From assembly GCA_024640485.1 (NCBI GenBank), contig JAHEEY010000192.1:1-8578 (forward strand): 8,578 nucleotides of DNA. The letters run 5' to 3'. Of the stretch, positions 7,125 through 8,578 are shown one piece after another (the first letter of the stretch is position 1; every line of letters starts with the position of its first letter). The stretch is from Chloroflexota bacterium (lineage in GTDB: Bacteria > Chloroflexota > Anaerolineae > Promineifilales > Promineifilaceae). Position numbers and translations under genes: made by a program. Below the pieces are notes generated by a model that saw only the letters and a program-made list of their open reading frames with translations, searched no databases and was not told the DNA's origin.

Positions 7125-7153
7125 ATTATACCAAAGCGACACCACTTTTTGAA
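7125..7153 (-). promoter_or_regulatory. Extended -10 promoter for the LysM lipoprotein gene
   Basis: On the minus strand the sequence reads TGGTATAAT: a perfect -10 TATAAT (complement of 7125-7130) with the TGn extension. A weak -35 TTCAAA (complement of 7148-7153, four of six bases) lies 17 nt away. A transcript start near 7118 would leave about 33 nt of leader, including the AGGAG site. Confidence 0.65.
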
Positions 7154-7210
7154 ACAGTACCCTGGGTTCCCGCGATTGCGTTCAGGATTAACCTACCTTT
7201 CGGCATCAAT

Positions 7211-7237
7211 TTGGGTACAATTCACGATTGTGCCCAA
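7211..7237 (+). promoter_or_regulatory. 11-bp inverted repeat upstream of the kinase gene
   Basis: TTGGGTACAAT (7211-7221) is the reverse complement of ATTGTGCCCAA (7227-7237) except for one G-T position, with a 5-nt spacer TCACG. It lies between the divergent lipoprotein and kinase genes, about 100 nt before the kinase start. It could be a DNA-binding dyad or an RNA hairpin in the kinase leader. Its left arm contains TACAAT, a possible -10, but no good -35 is found at the right distance. It has no T-tract suited to termination. Confidence 0.45.
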
Positions 7238-7337
7238 TGGGAAGCCGGCGCCCAGCGACCGCTTTCCGGGAATTGGGCCAGAGGCGCACTGTCGCCAATT
7301 TTGACTGGCATCACAAGATGTATCATGGCACAAAGCA

Positions 7338-8578
7338 ATGCAACCAGCGCTGATCGGTCGATATCAAATAGAACTTGAACTTGGCCGCGGGGGCATGTCC
7401 ACCGTCTACCTGGCCCACGACCCCCTCTTCGACCGCCAGGTGGCGATCAAGCTCCTGCCCCACGAACTGCTTCACCAACCAACCTACCGGCAGCGCTTCG
7501 ATCAGGAAGCGAAGATATTGGCCGCCCTGGACCACCGGGCTATCGTGCCAGTGTACGACATCGGCGAAGAGGATGCCCAGCCGTACGTGGTGATGCGCTA
7601 CATGACCGGCGGCTCTCTTTCAGAGCAGATCAAACAGGGGGTGATCGAACCGAAGGAAGCGGCGCGCATACTGATCCGGCTGGCGATGGCCCTGCATGAG
7701 GTGCACAGCCACCAGATCCTCCACCGCGATCTGAAGCCTTCCAATATCCTGTTTGACCAGTGGAATGAGCCGTTCCTCTCAGATTTCGGCACGGCCAAGA
7801 GCAGCCTGGAAGAGCAGCCGATGACCCAGACCGGCATGGCTGTGGGCACTCCGGCCTACATGAGCCCGGAGCAGATCCAGGGCGCCGCTTCGCTGGACCA
7901 CCGCGGCGACATCTATGCCATGGGGATCATCCTGTATGAGATGCTCTGCGGCCACCACCCCTACGGCAGCGACACCCCCATCGCCGTGGCTATCAAGCAC
8001 GTCACCGAACCGCTGCCGCCGCTGCTGGAAACCAACCCGAATCTGCCCCCGATCTTCGAAACGATCATCAACAAGGCCACCGAGAAGAATCCAGACCAGC
8101 GGTACCAGTCGGCCATTGAGTTAGCCGAAGCGCTGCAGCGGATCATCTCCCCAGGAGCGACCATGGAGGTGGCGGCGATGCCGGCGCTGGAAACAGCGGC
8201 AGCCTCCTCACCAGGGGAAGCGGCCCCGGATCGGCCGGCACAGATCAACGCCCCAACTGCAGGCGGCCTGCCCGGCAAGCTATGGCTGCCGGCGGCTGGA
8301 TTGGCGCTGCTGCTGATCCTTTACTTCGGGGGCAGCTATTTCAAGAACCAACAGGCGACGAAGCCGACGGCAGCCGCCGCCACTGCGGCTCTCCAGGTTG
8401 TCGCCCAGGCAACCGCAACCCTACCGCCCATTAAAGCTGCCGCCGCGGCAGCGGAAGTGCCAGCCGCCGCCCCGGTGAGCACCGCCAGCCCCACGGCGCC
8501 GGCAACCGCCACGTCCACACCAACCCCCACCGCCATGCCGCTGCCCACCAGCACGCCGCCGCCCACTGCCACCGAGGC
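7338..8578 (+). CDS. PknB-like transmembrane Ser/Thr protein kinase, 3'-truncated by window edge
   Basis: The frame from ATG 7338 stays open for 413 codons to the right edge. Residues about 9-268 are a Hanks-type kinase domain with every key element: Gly-rich loop GRGGMSTV (16-23), VAIK lysine K38, helix-C glutamate E57, HRDLKPSN (129-136, catalytic D131), DFG (149-151), GTPAYMSPE (170-178) and the late Arg R255. Activation-loop threonines T163, T165 and T171 are candidate autophosphorylation sites. A juxtamembrane stretch (about 270-313) leads to one membrane span (about 315-335). An Ala/Thr/Pro-rich outward-facing tail follows and runs off the window, so any sensor domain is not visible. 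The expected role is phosphorylating cytoplasmic targets in response to an envelope signal. The ATG is chosen because the conserved IGRYxIxxELGRGG start follows directly. An in-frame TGA at 7302 limits any extension, yet no clear Shine-Dalgarno is seen. Confidence 0.93.
   Translation, partial: MQPALIGRYQIELELGRGGMSTVYLAHDPLFDRQVAIKLLPHELLHQPTYRQRFDQEAKILAALDHRAIVPVYDIGEEDAQPYVVMRYMTGGSLSEQIKQGVIEPKEAARILIRLAMALHEVHSHQILHRDLKPSNILFDQWNEPFLSDFGTAKSSLEEQPMTQTGMAVGTPAYMSPEQIQGAASLDHRGDIYAMGIILYEMLCGHHPYGSDTPIAVAIKHVTEPLPPLLETNPNLPPIFETIINKATEKNPDQRYQSAIELAEALQRIISPGATMEVAAMPALETAAASSPGEAAPDRPAQINAPTAGGLPGKLWLPAAGLALLLILYFGGSYFKNQQATKPTAAAATAALQVVAQATATLPPIKAAAAAAEVPAAAPVSTASPTAPATATSTPTPTAMPLPTSTPPPTATE

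Overview
The window looks like ordinary chromosome from a GC-rich bacterium, most likely a member of the Chloroflexota (Anaerolineae/Caldilineae-like). Three lines support this. Threonine/proline/alanine-rich linkers occur in three separate envelope proteins. There is a DUF4012 surface protein of the kind common in that phylum. A lipoprotein, an SH3 protein and a transmembrane Ser/Thr kinase sit around core translation and proteolysis genes. The phylum call is inference from protein style, not from a marker gene alignment.

Layout. Positions 1-1620 hold the 3' part of a DUF4012 gene; its N-terminus and membrane anchor lie upstream of the window. It is followed 65 nt later, probably in the same transcript, by a secreted, C-terminally anchored SH3-domain protein (1686-2618). 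An AT-rich intergenic stretch carries a near-consensus sigma-70 promoter (2793-2820). This drives a four-domain ribosomal protein S1 homologue with a TTG start (2866-4023) and then, after 72 nt, a full-length ClpC-type Hsp100 unfoldase with a GTG start (4096-6594). A strong hairpin/T-tract terminator (6624-6653) closes that pair and separates it from a convergent minus-strand LysM lipoprotein gene (6680-7084). The lipoprotein gene has its own extended -10 promoter. Divergent from it, beyond a 253-nt intergenic region with a conspicuous 11-bp dyad, starts a PknB-like membrane Ser/Thr kinase (7338 to the right edge, incomplete).

How the genes may work together. S1 (mRNA binding on the 30S subunit) and ClpC (protein unfolding for ClpP) form a housekeeping pair for protein synthesis and turnover. 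Neither CtsR nor McsA/McsB, nor a CtsR or CIRCE operator, is visible. The flanking genes are cell-surface functions: SH3 and LysM modules that usually bind cell-wall material, and a kinase with a single membrane span and an extracellular Thr/Pro/Ala tail. A wall-sensing link between the divergent lipoprotein and kinase is only a hypothesis.

No RNA genes, mobile elements, CRISPR arrays or phage signatures were seen. I did not find a convincing undescribed system. The points most worth a second look are the S1-ClpC pairing, the near-identical membrane segments of the SH3 protein and the kinase, the kinase's upstream dyad and unusual start region, and the cysteine pair that brackets the SH3 domain.
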